Positions 11,010 through 21,540 of a DNA stretch of 64,000 nucleotides are shown here, piece after piece (within the stretch, counting starts at the first letter, position 1; each line of letters opens with the position of its first letter). The position numbers and the translations under genes were made by a program. The notes under the pieces were generated by a model. The model was given only the letters and a program-made list of their open reading frames with translations. It had not been told where the DNA came from and did not search any database. The stretch covers positions 261,773,816 through 261,837,815 of the forward strand of contig CM060975.1 of assembly GCA_030765065.1 (NCBI GenBank). The letters are read 5' to 3'. Source of the DNA: Deroplatys truncata. Taxonomy: Eukaryota; Arthropoda; Insecta; Mantodea; Mantidae.

Positions 11010-11977
11010 TTGTATTTACATAACTTATTTTACTGAATCTTGTACAAACTACACTAGCAAAAGCTTATTACCCTGTCTAGATAAACTTCTATTACACATT
11101 TTCCTTTTAGGTACAATGATACAGAAGGCTAAAGTGGCTGTTACAAGCGAATGTTACATTCACAGAACTTTCTCTACCCTCTATCGTTTATTAGTGGGGA
11201 CATAAATTATTCATGCGAAAGTTTATTTCTCCATCTATTTCATTTTAATCTGACAAACCTTTCCGAAAATACCTGCAATACACATTTCGTTAAAACACGA
11301 AGGCAATAGTGATTTTAAATGTTTAAGAACTGGACGGTATAAGCTGGCCTTAAAATTTCATACTATTTCCATGATATTGCGAGAAACAATTTAAAAGAAG
11401 GACTAAATATTGAACAATTCAAACTATTAATAACGGATATCTCGGAAATGGCTCGTGCCACGAAAAAAGTTGTTTTAAATAAATTACATGTTTTAAACAC
11501 ATCTATATTTTCTTCTGTTGTGGGTTTTCGTCTATCGCTTAAAGTTTACCAGTTATGGAATATTATACAAAATTCCTTCCGAATGAAGAGAACTTCACAG
11601 GCTATTCTCAGAAAATTCATTTTATATGCCATTTAAGTATCTTTAATGTACGATATTTTAATCAAAAATTAGTCATTTTTAGAAAATAAAAAATTGCAAA
11701 ACATCTTCTATGTAAAGAGTAATTTGTGGAGGGGAAATTTTCATGAAAATCTTCGTGTTGCATCTTTGGAAGGTACTGAACTAAAAACCAAGTTTGGTAT
11801 TTATCCGACTTTGCGTTTTTGAATTATGCTCTTCAGAAACACACATGGACCTTTTTTTCTAAAAATTCTTTTTATTTATTTGGATCATCGAAACATATAT
11901 TTCGGTGAAATCTCAGTATCGAAGTTTTGAGTGGAATGCAATACCTTCTCTATCTACTATTGCGTTATAGAGAAAGT
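11010..11977 (-). mobile_element. family M element, divergent minus-strand copy
   Basis: Recognised on the minus strand by the head block at its right end (TTTCGGTGAAATCTCAGTATCGAAG, then TAGAGAAAGTA at 11964-11974). It also has the CTTCTATGTAAAGAGTAATTTG and GATATTTTAATCAAAA blocks, and a tail-like block at its left (CTTGTACAAACTACACTAGCAAAAGC). Its left third differs from other copies and matches 8120-8455, so this may be a subfamily or two overlapping copies. Confidence 0.65.
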
Positions 11978-11999
11978 AAAATGTTGGTCTTATGTGCAG

Positions 12000-12157
12000 A
12001 TTCCATTTTCGTTGTATGACTGCCGGAGAAAACGAAGAGCGATGATTTGCCATTTGTAAAAAGGTATAAGCATTTAAAAATTCAAACAAGTAGTAAAGAA
12101 TATCTCAGAAATGGCTAACGTCACAAAATGTTTTTTTAAATAAATTGTATGTTTTAA

Positions 12158-12226
<69 letters not shown>

Positions 12227-12547
12227 TAGTGTGCTAAAACTTTGTGTTACATCTTACGGTTTAACAAAATACAAAAGTAATTCAGAAGAATAGGACTTCA
12301 GGCTATTCTCCCAAAATTCAATAATTACATTTTTCATTTCTTATGTAAATATCTTAAAGATATGCCGTTTTAATCAAAATCGTTAGTCATATTAATAAAA
12401 TAAAAAATAACAATTTTTTCCGTGTAGACGGTGTTTTGGCGTGGGGATATTTTCTTAAAATCCTCAAGTGGCATCCTTAGAGGATGCTGAATTTAAATGC
12501 CAACTATTTTATTTGAGTTACGGTGTTTACACACACGCGCACCTTTT
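12000..12547 (-). mobile_element. family M element, minus-strand partial copy
   Basis: The minus-strand interior of family M runs from the ATATCTCAGAAATGG block to the GT-rich tract near 12530, where the next copy begins. It is interrupted by the (AT)n at 12160-12223. Confidence 0.65.
12160..12223. repeat. (AT)n microsatellite, about 64 bp
   Basis: Pure AT dinucleotide repeat lying inside a family M copy, between the GTTTTAACG block and GTTTAGTGTG. Confidence 0.95.
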
Positions 12548-13497
12548 TACTTTCTCTACTACGTGTAGTAAGTAGGAAACGTTTTGCATTCCACCCAGAA
12601 ATTCGATACTGAGATTTCACTGGAAATGCAAGCTTTGAGGTCCCCTGAATCCAAAAAAGGCAGTTTTAGAAAAAGGTCCTTGTGTATGTCTGAGAACAGC
12701 AAAACTTGAAAACGAAAAGTCGGATAAATACCAAACGTGGTATTTTGATTCAGTATCTTTCAAAGATGGGACACGAACATTTTCAAGAACATCCTCGCAC
12801 CCTTGGCTACCATTTACATGGAAGATTTTTATTTTCTCACAAATTACTAACGATTTTTATTAAGATATCATACGTTCAAGATATTTTTATGACAAATGAA
12901 ATGTATATCTTGTATTTTATGGAAATGTCCCCAAAAAGTTCTTCATTGTAAATGGTTTTTGCACAACTGGTAAACCATAAGAGATAGACAACATTTTGCA
13001 ACACAAAAAATGTAGATCTTGTTAAAACACACAATTTATGTCATATGCATTTCTTTGTCGGGTGAAACATTTCCGAGATATTCCTTGTTATTTTTTTGAA
13101 CTTTTTGATACTTATACTTTTTTTCAAATGGTAACTCCTTTTCTTATGTCCTGGACGTTCAAAAAGAATGGAATGCTGCACATAGCAACCAGTTCTTAAA
13201 ATATTTGTCTATTGCTTAAAGCCTACCAATTTCCCTTGCATCTACAAGAAAATTAGCAATAAGATCAACATCTCCATATCTCGTTTAGCACGAAGTAGAT
13301 GGAGGATAAGCGTTTGTAAAAATAGTTTGTACCAGAGTATAGAAGGTCATTTGAGTGCAACACAGTAGATATTTTAAACAGGCTTTTTTTATTCAGGTAA
13401 TCTCAAAACATGTATTCCCGATGAAATCTCAGTATAAAATTTTAGGGAGGAATGCAATACTTTCTCTGTATACTGTAGGAGGGTAGTAGAGAAAGTA
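12548..13497 (+). mobile_element. family M, best full-length copy: non-autonomous TIR element with hairpin tips
   Basis: The best-preserved copy, about 950 bp including the TA at each edge. The head starts TACTTTCTCTACTACG and runs on through GCATTCCACCCAGAAATTCG, ACTGAGATTTCACTGGAAAT and CTTTGAGG to CCTGAAT. The tail, read in reverse complement, gives TACTTTCTCTACTAC, GCATTCCTCCC, ATACTGAGATTTCATCGGGA, ATGTTTTGAGA and CCTGAAT. The two ends are therefore imperfect inverted repeats of about 105 bp. It contains no transposase, so it would depend on another element. The TA bordering the tip in several copies suggests a TA target site, as in the Tc1/mariner superfamily, but this is inference. Internally it is AT-rich with a GT-rich tract. 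Neighbours are a minus-strand partial copy on the left and unrelated sequence on the right. Confidence 0.75.
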
Positions 13498-13499
13498 AA

Positions 13500-14490
13500 G
13501 AGACAAAAAACCCACATTATCCGTGTAACTCGGGATGCAAATGTTCTAGATAACATGCTACTACAGTTGCATGCCTTAGAGGTTGAAATGACCTTTGAAA
13601 ATAGTAACCCACGCTATTGCCTGACAAAATATTGCGCTTCACAAAGCTGTCATATCCCACTGTATAATGTACCTTCCATTACTCTCATGTCGAGCAGAGA
13701 GAGTAGCTTTCAATATCCTGAAGGTGAAGAGGGCGTTTGCAATCTCACAGCGAGAGACTACTTTAAACAAACTTCTCTTCCTCTCGTGAATCTCTGCTTT
13801 AAATTTCTGTAAATGTTACAGTATAGAGTCTCTCTCTGGCTAGTTTCACTTCCTACTGAATTAAATGCTTTCTAGGGAAGTATATAAAAGAAGTCGACAG
13901 AGCAGTATTTCATTATACATACACAAATCTTCTTTTATATATGGGGTTCTTTTACGACTGGTTTCCTTTCTTTAAAATTCCCTCAAAGAAAATAAACCGA
14001 CTCGTAATGTTGCCCTTCATGTTGCAGTTGGCAAAAGTGACTCCAATGACATGAGATTTAAGGCTGCAAGCAGTAAGAATGTAGAAAATCTATTTATATG
14101 CAGAACTACAATATTTACACACCTTAATACAAATAGCAAAAATGAAATTCCTAAGGAATATAACATTAAAGGGCATCAAATTCAACCAGAAGCGAGTCTT
14201 CAGCTTATTCAATAAAGTAGCCTAACATTACATAAATCAGTTACATCGTATAGAGATAATGAAGGCGAAGAGAATTAAAGAAAACTGATTAAAAGCCACC
14301 CAGAATAACAATGAATTATAGGATAACCTCACATATTGGTTTAGCGTTTTAATAATGGGAGCAGTACTATGTTCTAGTTTATAACCTTGTGTAAGCAGTG
14401 GTAGTTGGTTTGAAGAAATTTCTTTTCCCCTTCGAAAAATTCCTCTCTTAAAGAGGAGATTTGACATTTTAAATATTTATCAGCTCTATT
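13500..14490. other. unannotated stretch with a facing pair of TATA-like motifs
   Basis: No gene recognised. At 13881-13893 TATATAAAAGAAG is followed 35 bases later by its exact reverse complement, CTTCTTTTATATA (13929-13941). An 85-codon frame at 13555-13812 has no known motif. Confidence 0.4.
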
Positions 14491-14494
14491 CCAA

Positions 14495-14577
14495 CTGTGT
14501 ATTTTTGGTGAAATCTCCGTGCCGAAATCTTATACCTCAATGCTTTCTTTACTCTAAGGAAGTTATAGAGAAAGTAA
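14495..14577 (-). mobile_element. family M terminal fragment, minus strand
   Basis: Only the head end survives: GGTGAAATCTCCGTGCCGAAATC then CAATGCTTTC and TATAGAGAAAGTA, the complement of the family M head. Confidence 0.6.
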
Positions 14578-15345
14578 GCCTCACCATTTCTGAGGTCTTG
14601 CTACTTTCCGGTAGCCGGCAAACAGAAAAAATTGGGCTCGAAGCTACAATCGATAACTTGTGGCAGAGTAAAAGCTGTAAATGTCCTCCATTATTGCTCG
14701 TCCCTCAGGGCAACAAACCTCTTCTCTTCTCTAATCCTTTCCCTGTCCATAGTTTCTGAAGAAAGCCAGCGTTGCTTATCTCGCTTTCTTCGGCGGTCGC
14801 TATTCTGGCCGTATTTGATTAACAGTGTTCTGGACAAAATTGAAAAATGGGAAGCATTATTCTTTTTCAGCTCATAATAACGTATGTACCTTCATGAACA
14901 AAAACACAAGTGAAATAGCTACTCCAGGTTACCGTAAATGAGCAACCTGCAGCTTCTAGCATTATGTGTTTAAAAAAAAAACTTTTTGCCCCCGCGCCTC
15001 AAAAGCTTGTTTTGCCGTTATGCTTCTTGTAACATGTTTATCTGCTTCCTTGCCTAGTCAGCGTTAATTCCTAAATATTTCCCAAACGCAAATGCCTTGT
15101 CTCAAAACAGGTTAATACAGAAGTGTTATAGTTTAAGCACCTGTGTTGTGATCCCATGTGGTCTAGTGTATAGGAGTTCAAAAACAAACATGGTGGGTTT
15201 TTTAGTTTTCAGCATGCTTAATGTCCATTATTACTACACAGGATGGAAGGAAGCTTAACACATTCCTTCTAATCTACATCTCATAGAGATATTACAAACC
15301 AAAGGTATAATAGCATTTTGTTCTGTCTACAGCCATTTTCGAAAA
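14578..15345. other. unannotated stretch
   Basis: Slightly more GC-rich than its surroundings at 14600-14820, with overlapping short frames. No motif recognised. Confidence 0.4.
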
Positions 15346-15349
15346 AAAA

Positions 15350-16570
15350 AATATTATTTTTCAAATTAGATGGTTTATTGCACGAGAATGTAATTGTATA
15401 ATAGTTTACTTGTAATATGGTAGATTAACCTATTTCTGACCTAGTTTCGGTAGTAACTAAGTAATACTTTTTCGAATACCGTTTTGCAACATCATGTGAT
15501 TGGAAGCATGGGAGACTTTACTAGCTCAAGGTAGGTCAGTGTGAGAACCGGCTCCTGGACGTAACTAAAACAGCATACCTGAACTGGAAGATAGGGAGGA
15601 CTAGCGGTTTTGTTCTCTACACGAGCGTTAGTCTAAACAAACACGATGAAAGGTTGGTGTAATGTTTTGGCGAAACGGTTATTGGCCTACGCTAACATGC
15701 CTTCATCGTCCAATAAGCCTTTTGAGGTTTCTGACTGAAAAGTACACCATATTTATGTCAGCTCCACTGGAATTTGAATCATTATTAGAGTAACATCGTA
15801 TCTAACATTGAAACTCGCATGTTTAGTAGTAAGATAACCTGATATGTCGCCAGACCTGAATCCTTGGACTTTTTCTCCTGGGGTGGATATGAAAAGCAAG
15901 ATGTACAAAACTCGATCACTGACGTCAAATCTTTGCAACAACGTATTCATTTGGCTGCGGAGGAAATACACAACAGTGAAAGTGTCTTTGCTAGACGTAA
16001 TTGGTTACGAAGGTGTGGAACTTGCAGGTGCAGAAATGGTGGAGATTTTGAACCGTATCTGTGAATCGCGTGGATCATTTGGTTTATTGTGTATCCTTTT
16101 GCTGTCTTGCAGGAAGCTATTTTTGTGTTTCCATAACAGAAAGATGTTTCGGTTCATTAAATTAGCAACATCAACTGCAAACCCTATTGGGTTTAATACT
16201 GAATGAGCTGATTATCCGTAGATTCTGAGTTGAGGTTACAAAATGTGTCATTAAAAGATATAGATCCAAGTATTAAACGTTACAGACACGAAACCTTTGT
16301 CTACACTCGTGAACCACGTGCCTTACAGCAAAAGTGAAACCTGTTTCGCGCTGACCTATTTCTGGTTTTGAATGCGAGAGTACCACCCCTCTCGTAGCTA
16401 CCGGTTGGCTCCGCAACGTTGCCAGCGTCTGCGTTTTATGTTCTTGAGAAACCTAAGATACCTATGAAGAAAATTAGCATAGAAAAACTCTGATACACAA
16501 AATATGTTTCAAATAATGGGATCCGTAACTGGTTTACATTACTTAATGACTTCCCTTCCACCTGTATATG
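15350..16570 (+). mobile_element. Tc1/mariner-IS630-type transposon remnant (DUF4817 lineage), piece 2
   Basis: A second copy of the family at 4360-5640. It shares the 5' non-coding blocks (GACCTAGTTTCGGTAGTAACT, GACGTAACTAAAACAGCATA) and the 3' block (CGCTGACCTATTTCTGG, TTGAGAAACCTAAGATACC, ATACACAAAATATGTTTC). It kept a different part of the coding region, the transposase C-terminus at 15845-16063. Most of the gene is deleted, so the element is non-autonomous. Confidence 0.7.
15845..16063 (+). pseudogene. transposase C-terminus (SPDLNP...W motif), truncated
   Basis: Starts at the third catalytic motif, MSPDLNPWTFSPGVD in one frame; intact relatives read SPDLTPLDFFLWG. It continues in the next frame with DVKSLQQRIHLAAEEI and SVFARRNWLRRCGTCRCRNGG to FEPYL and a stop at 16062-16064. 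This matches the usual end of the family, roughly DxxxLRxRIxxACxxI, then RRxxxCxxxxGxxFEHLL. One frameshift lies near DFFSWGGYEKQD. The N-terminal 70% of the protein is absent. Confidence 0.75.
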
Positions 16571-19500
16571 GCACCGGTCATGACTACTGAGAAAAACCTG
16601 AAAGAAAAGGTATTAAGTTTGACTGAATTTGAACAGAGGAACTCCCGTTCTAATCTAGGCTACTCATGTCGATGTTATTGGTGGCCATGAAGATAGTTCA
16701 AATTGCTTGCCATATTAGGTTTTATTTGTTATGTTTATTCACTGTTTACGCTTGTAAACCAATAATAATTTTGATCACATAATTAAAGTACTATGCCATA
16801 TATAGTTGTAGAATAGTTTTCATTCATTTACTGTTCATTATTTCTAAAGTTTTTGGAGCTCTTTGCAGGACATTCAATGTATTAGCTCTGTAAATTGATT
16901 ATAACCTTCGTAAAATAATGTAAAAATATCTACTTACATCGCTAAATAAATATAGAAAGTGGATTTGAAAACGTTGCTTGAAGCCATGCTGTCGTTATGA
17001 AACACCAAATGCACTTCCACAGTACCACCAAACTACTTCGCAGCTTGAAATGGAGCGACTTTAAATTCTACTGAAGCTGTGTACTGGACAGGCTGATATG
17101 TGTCATAGCTTTTCTTGTAAGTTATAGTTTTTTGGTATCGCTTTTGCTCCTATTATATAATTCATGCTCACTAATCAAAGAGCACAAGTGTTTTACATCA
17201 AATATATCTGCTGTAGTTCACGCCCGAATTGAAATATTTCAGCATCCTCGATGGTACCACAGCGATAAATGATCCTCAGAACATACAATTTTTTTTTTAC
17301 AAAGAACACCTATTAAACTCTGTGAGGGAGTAAAATTTTGACTTCCTTTACGAGGAAGGTGTTTTTAGGATTTATTACGGTGGAATGAGAATCTAGCTAT
17401 AGTACCTTGGTTGATATTACTACTGCATCCTCTATTCTGGAAGCTATTTATCGTAAACATTGTATTTTGTCGTCTACAGGGGCTGTAGAATGTCCTGAGC
17501 GCTCGCATGGGTTATGCGACCTGGCAACTCAATACCATATCCGGCTAGGCTTCTAAAATCTTACCTTAAAACCAATGAACTTATGGGCTAAACCGGCTTT
17601 GTACCTACTAAACAAATTCTGACTGATATGATTTAGTTGGACACTTTATCGTTTCTGACTTCTTTTAGAGTAGCGATTTTGAATTCTGCCAATGAATGAA
17701 GATTTGCTTTTTACATTTGTCATTCAGCATACCGTACAAATCACAAAGACTTGAGGAATAAAAACTTCATAATCTACACTAATCACACTTAGGGGGCTGT
17801 GATCAAGACCAGCGGTGAGCAAAAAATTACAGAAAAAAAGAGCAAATAATGTAGGAGGGATTGTAGCCAGACTGAGTGTTTGAAGGAATGGAACCAAAGC
17901 ATAATAAACTGTCTAACAGGAAAAGGAGCCGATTGAGTTCACTGATGAAGGAGGTGTTGAATCAAATATTTAAACAGTAATTATGGTTTCGGTCAGCACT
18001 TTTTGGGGGACCAAAGGAAGCCGTATATGGCTAAGGTGCTGAGGATAATAACCGTAACCAAGCTGCATTCTGATGATGTTCGTAACGTGTCGTTACGAAA
18101 TGTGGTAAACAAAAACGCATAGCAATTTTCGTGTTTCTTCCTGAATATGCTGATCTTCAACCACAGCCAGGCAGACGACTCTTTGAGTGGGGAGGGGAGA
18201 CAGCCTTGCCCCAGATGTGAAACCATTGCGAGTGGTAAAAATATATTCTGGAATCGCAATATTTTTCCTTATATTCCACTATTTAAGGAACATTTGCTGA
18301 AAAGTAAACGTTTCCTGCACCAGTATATTTTTGAAATATCTTTGAAAGATTGCTTCGATTGCATTCCTGGGATTATTTTGAAGTCATCATATGGAAACCA
18401 GAAATAAAAAATACTGCTCAGTTTGGGAATCGGCTTCCAATAAAAGTTACCAATGAAAGAGAAAATAACTCGCATTAAAAATACGATATAGCCCTTTAAT
18501 TTGACAAATTCTTCTCTTGACAGTCACGGGGGAGCGCTATCTAAAACGTCCAATTTATTCGAACGAGCCAAATAATTTCGCCCACAAATTTCATCTGATC
18601 CGTGTCACATTACTGCTGTTTCCAATACTGCAATGACTTTCCATTTAGAGAGGCATGTTGGATATGCAGTAATTATTTTATTTCCGTATGTGACAAATCC
18701 CCATTTAATGCCCAGTCGGTTTCTGTTACGCATTACGCATCACTTTCCGCTATTTGTTTCCGAAACTATGCTTGTCGATCTATATTGCCTGTGCGCTGGC
18801 GTGGTGTCACATTTTGGGAGAAGCAATATTTTAACAACTTCTGCTGTTTTCATTGCAGTAGGGCATAGGTATCCATTTTCAGGAAACTTTCGCTCAGTTG
18901 CAAAATATCACTTTATTGTTCATAATGTCTAGAGCTGCACATTAAACACGTGACATTAACCTTAATGTATAATACAAAACGTTTACTTCCTTTAAAACTT
19001 AGGTAGAGTAAGTATACACATTTTTATTGCTTTAATTTTAATTATATTCATTATTTGTTTTAGTGATGGGACGATACCACTATTTCTCGATACTTGATAC
19101 CGATACTGATTTTTGAGCACCGATACTCTATACTCACTTTGTAATAAACTTAAAGGCGACAGGTTGTTCACTGAATTAATGTTCGTATTAGTAGTTTTCT
19201 GTGTATAAACCAAATATATATGCTAATTCCGAAATTGTTCTGTTTGACATTCTCCTACTGGAAGAAGTTATATATTTCCGATTATTAGTCAAGGCTAATA
19301 ATAAGAATAATAATAACAATAATAGCCTTGCTTCCCTTTTATGCAACTATATTGTTACATACTGGGGCGCGGGCCAAAAAGTTCCCAGCAAATTATTAAA
19401 TTTGTATCACCCCAACACGCACATGGGGAAGCGTAGCTACAAACGCCGAGAGGACCAGGACCTTAGTGACAACATTTCGATGAAGGTGTGGGGTTTTTAA

Positions 19501-20420
19501 CAAATTATACACTTATTTCACATCATTCATATTACCTGTGTTTTATTAATAAAACAATTAGTGGCCCTACATTACCCAAAAGGATAAAGGATTGAGGGGA
19601 GTGGCTTCGCACACGCGACCTACTTCTTACACACTTACTCAACACACAAAGAAGTAACGCTAACATCTAGCCACCCTCTCCAACCCTGGTTAGGCACGTC
19701 AGCTAGAGCTGGTGAGTGTCATAACAGACGGAACTTTCAACAAACCGAAAGAAATAACAAATCACCCCAATAATACCGTCGACAGTGCGACGCAACAATG
19801 TGACTGTTATGAGAATACCCACTCATGCGCCACAATATTTCATGCTGAAAACTTTCTTTTAAAGCATTTTCTATCCATATCATGAAGATTAGTTGTGGGA
19901 TATACCAGTAAGCTACGCTCATGACTCGAGTTTGACTAGGGTAAACATAAACCAACAGATGGAAGGAAAGAACAAGTATTTTCATGCGATGTATTATCTC
20001 ACATCGTAAGTTCGGTTTTTTTTCTGCTAGACTCATAGACTGGTCACAGGGTTACGTGAATGTGAGAGCGCGTCACCCAGCCAGGCTATTGCAGAAGGTG
20101 ATCTAGTACAACAGCCAAATCAGCTTCATTTACAACTCAGTTAACGCTGCATGTTACATATGTGCCTCTACCCCTTTCTCCATTGTTTTGAAAGTTTTAA
20201 TTTAGACACGAGTCTATTGAACGTAGAATTGATTCACCCATAGAAAACCCAGTCAAGGTTTATCAAACCTGAGGTACAGCACCTGCCCTTTGGGGACACG
20301 TGCGAGGCAGTAACATGAAGTCTGAACTTCTTTCATTCCATATCTAGCATAAAGTTAACCGCAACAACTTTCAATAATGAAAAACTTAAACATTTAGATA
20401 TAATCTGTTTGAATATTTTC
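16571..20420. other. long unannotated stretch
   Basis: About 3.8 kb without a gene that I can support. Frames up to 99 codons occur (18633-18932, 19201-19500, 19737-20036), often overlapping on both strands and without motifs. An AAT-rich microsatellite-like tract lies at 19296-19325. A possible hAT-like end lies near 19063. Confidence 0.5.
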
Positions 20421-20424
20421 GAGA

Positions 20425-20900
20425 CAGACATATATTCCATCCAAAAATTCGATATCGAGATTTCATCAGATACCAGGCTTATTAGGTAAATCGAATTCCA
20501 TTCCCAGAAACACTCTTTCAATTTTTTTGTACAAAATAGGGCGTCTATATGCCTATGTGAACAACAAAAACGAATGAAAGAATTAATACCAATTGTATTT
20601 TAAACCCAGATTCTTTCAGGAGACAACACGAACATTTTCGTGAAATTCCCTCCACCGTTTCCATGGAAAAGACTTTTTTTTTCAATTTCCTCTAAAACGA
20701 CTCCAACGTTTTAATTATATTTAAAATAATTAGATGAATAAAATTCATGCCTCGAGTATACTGTAAATGACCAAAGTTCTCTTTATTCAGACTGAATGTT
20801 GTAAATTGTATATACCTGAGAAATTGTTACAGATAAACAAAACTTATTACATACAAGAAAATTAGGGATCTCATTAAAATACATGCTTCATTTAAAACTT
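20425..20900 (+). mobile_element. family M, old degraded copy
   Basis: Recognisable blocks in order: TTCCATCCAAAAATTCGATATCGAGATTTCATC, then GTGAACAACAAAAACG, then a TTCAGGAGACAACACGAACATTTTCG block and TTTCCATGGAAAAGAC. Heavily diverged from the younger copies. Confidence 0.55.
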
Positions 20901-20952
20901 CTTTAAAGCATCGAGTCAGAGTCAATTCGTTGACTATGGGTTCTTTAAAGCA

Positions 20953-21141
20953 GGCTTTTCATCATTTTTAATATGTAACGCAATCGCATCTATACTGTCA
21001 GTTCTTGCGGAGGAGTAGAAAAGTTCCTAATTAAAGATAAATTTCACCACCGCAGTCCGGAATTGAACCCAGGACCTATGGGTAAAGAAGCCAGAACACT
21101 GACCACTCGACCACATAGGCAGTAAAGTTAATTTTCTTACT
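20953..21141 (-). mobile_element. short tRNA-derived SINE, minus strand
   Basis: The tRNA-like head lies at 21045-21120 on the minus strand: box A-like TGGTCGAGTGGTC and box B-like GGTTCAATTCC, 36 bases apart, as in an RNA polymerase III internal promoter. The flanks GTTCTTTAAAGCA (20940-20952) and GTTCTTAAAGCA (21142-21153) look like a target-site duplication with one indel. That gives an insert of about 189 bp. A related tRNA-like head is at 25780-25855. Confidence 0.6.
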
Positions 21142-21235
21142 GTTCTTAAAGCATTAGCCTAACGGGTCAAGTCATCGTTTCTTGAAAGCTTAGGAATTTT
21201 ATTTGATCGGTGAACAACTGCTCTCGAATAACAAT

Positions 21236-21528
21236 GTCGTCCTCCGAGGTGTAGTGGTTACCATGCTGGCCTCCAGTTCCCGAGGTCGCGGGTTCAAACC
21301 CTGCGGAGGGCGATGGATAATTTGGGGCGAAAAATTCTTAGCATGGCTTCCTTAGGAAGGGAAGTAAAGCCGATGGTCCCGTGCCGTAGATTTACGGCAC
21401 GTAAAAGTACCTCAAGCCTGATAAAGATGCCTCTGAGAAAAATTACCGATCTTTCACAGCCAATATAGAATGGGGCACTAAGGACCATAGTAGTTAAAGA
21501 GCATCCATAAGTAAAACTCAGTTTGATT
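21236..21528 (+). mobile_element. tRNA-derived SINE (family A), full length with target duplication
   Basis: The head carries a polymerase III type 2 promoter: box A-like GAGGTGTAGTGGTTACCATG (21246-21265) and box B GGTTCAAACCC (21292-21302). The body continues with GGCTTCCTTAGGAAGGG, GTAGATTTACGGCACGTAAA and AGAATGGGGCACTAAGGACC. Twelve-base flanks TCGAATAACAAT (21224-21235) and TCGAATATCAAT (21529-21540) differ at one base and mark a target-site duplication, giving a 293-bp element. There is no coding capacity, so a LINE partner would mobilise it. A 5'-truncated sister copy is nested in the mariner at 52920-53168. Confidence 0.85.
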
Positions 21529-21540
21529 TCGAATATCAAT

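Noticed and set aside
19296..19325. Poly-Asn coding tract
   Set aside because: An AAT-type microsatellite read in one frame; no surrounding coding evidence.
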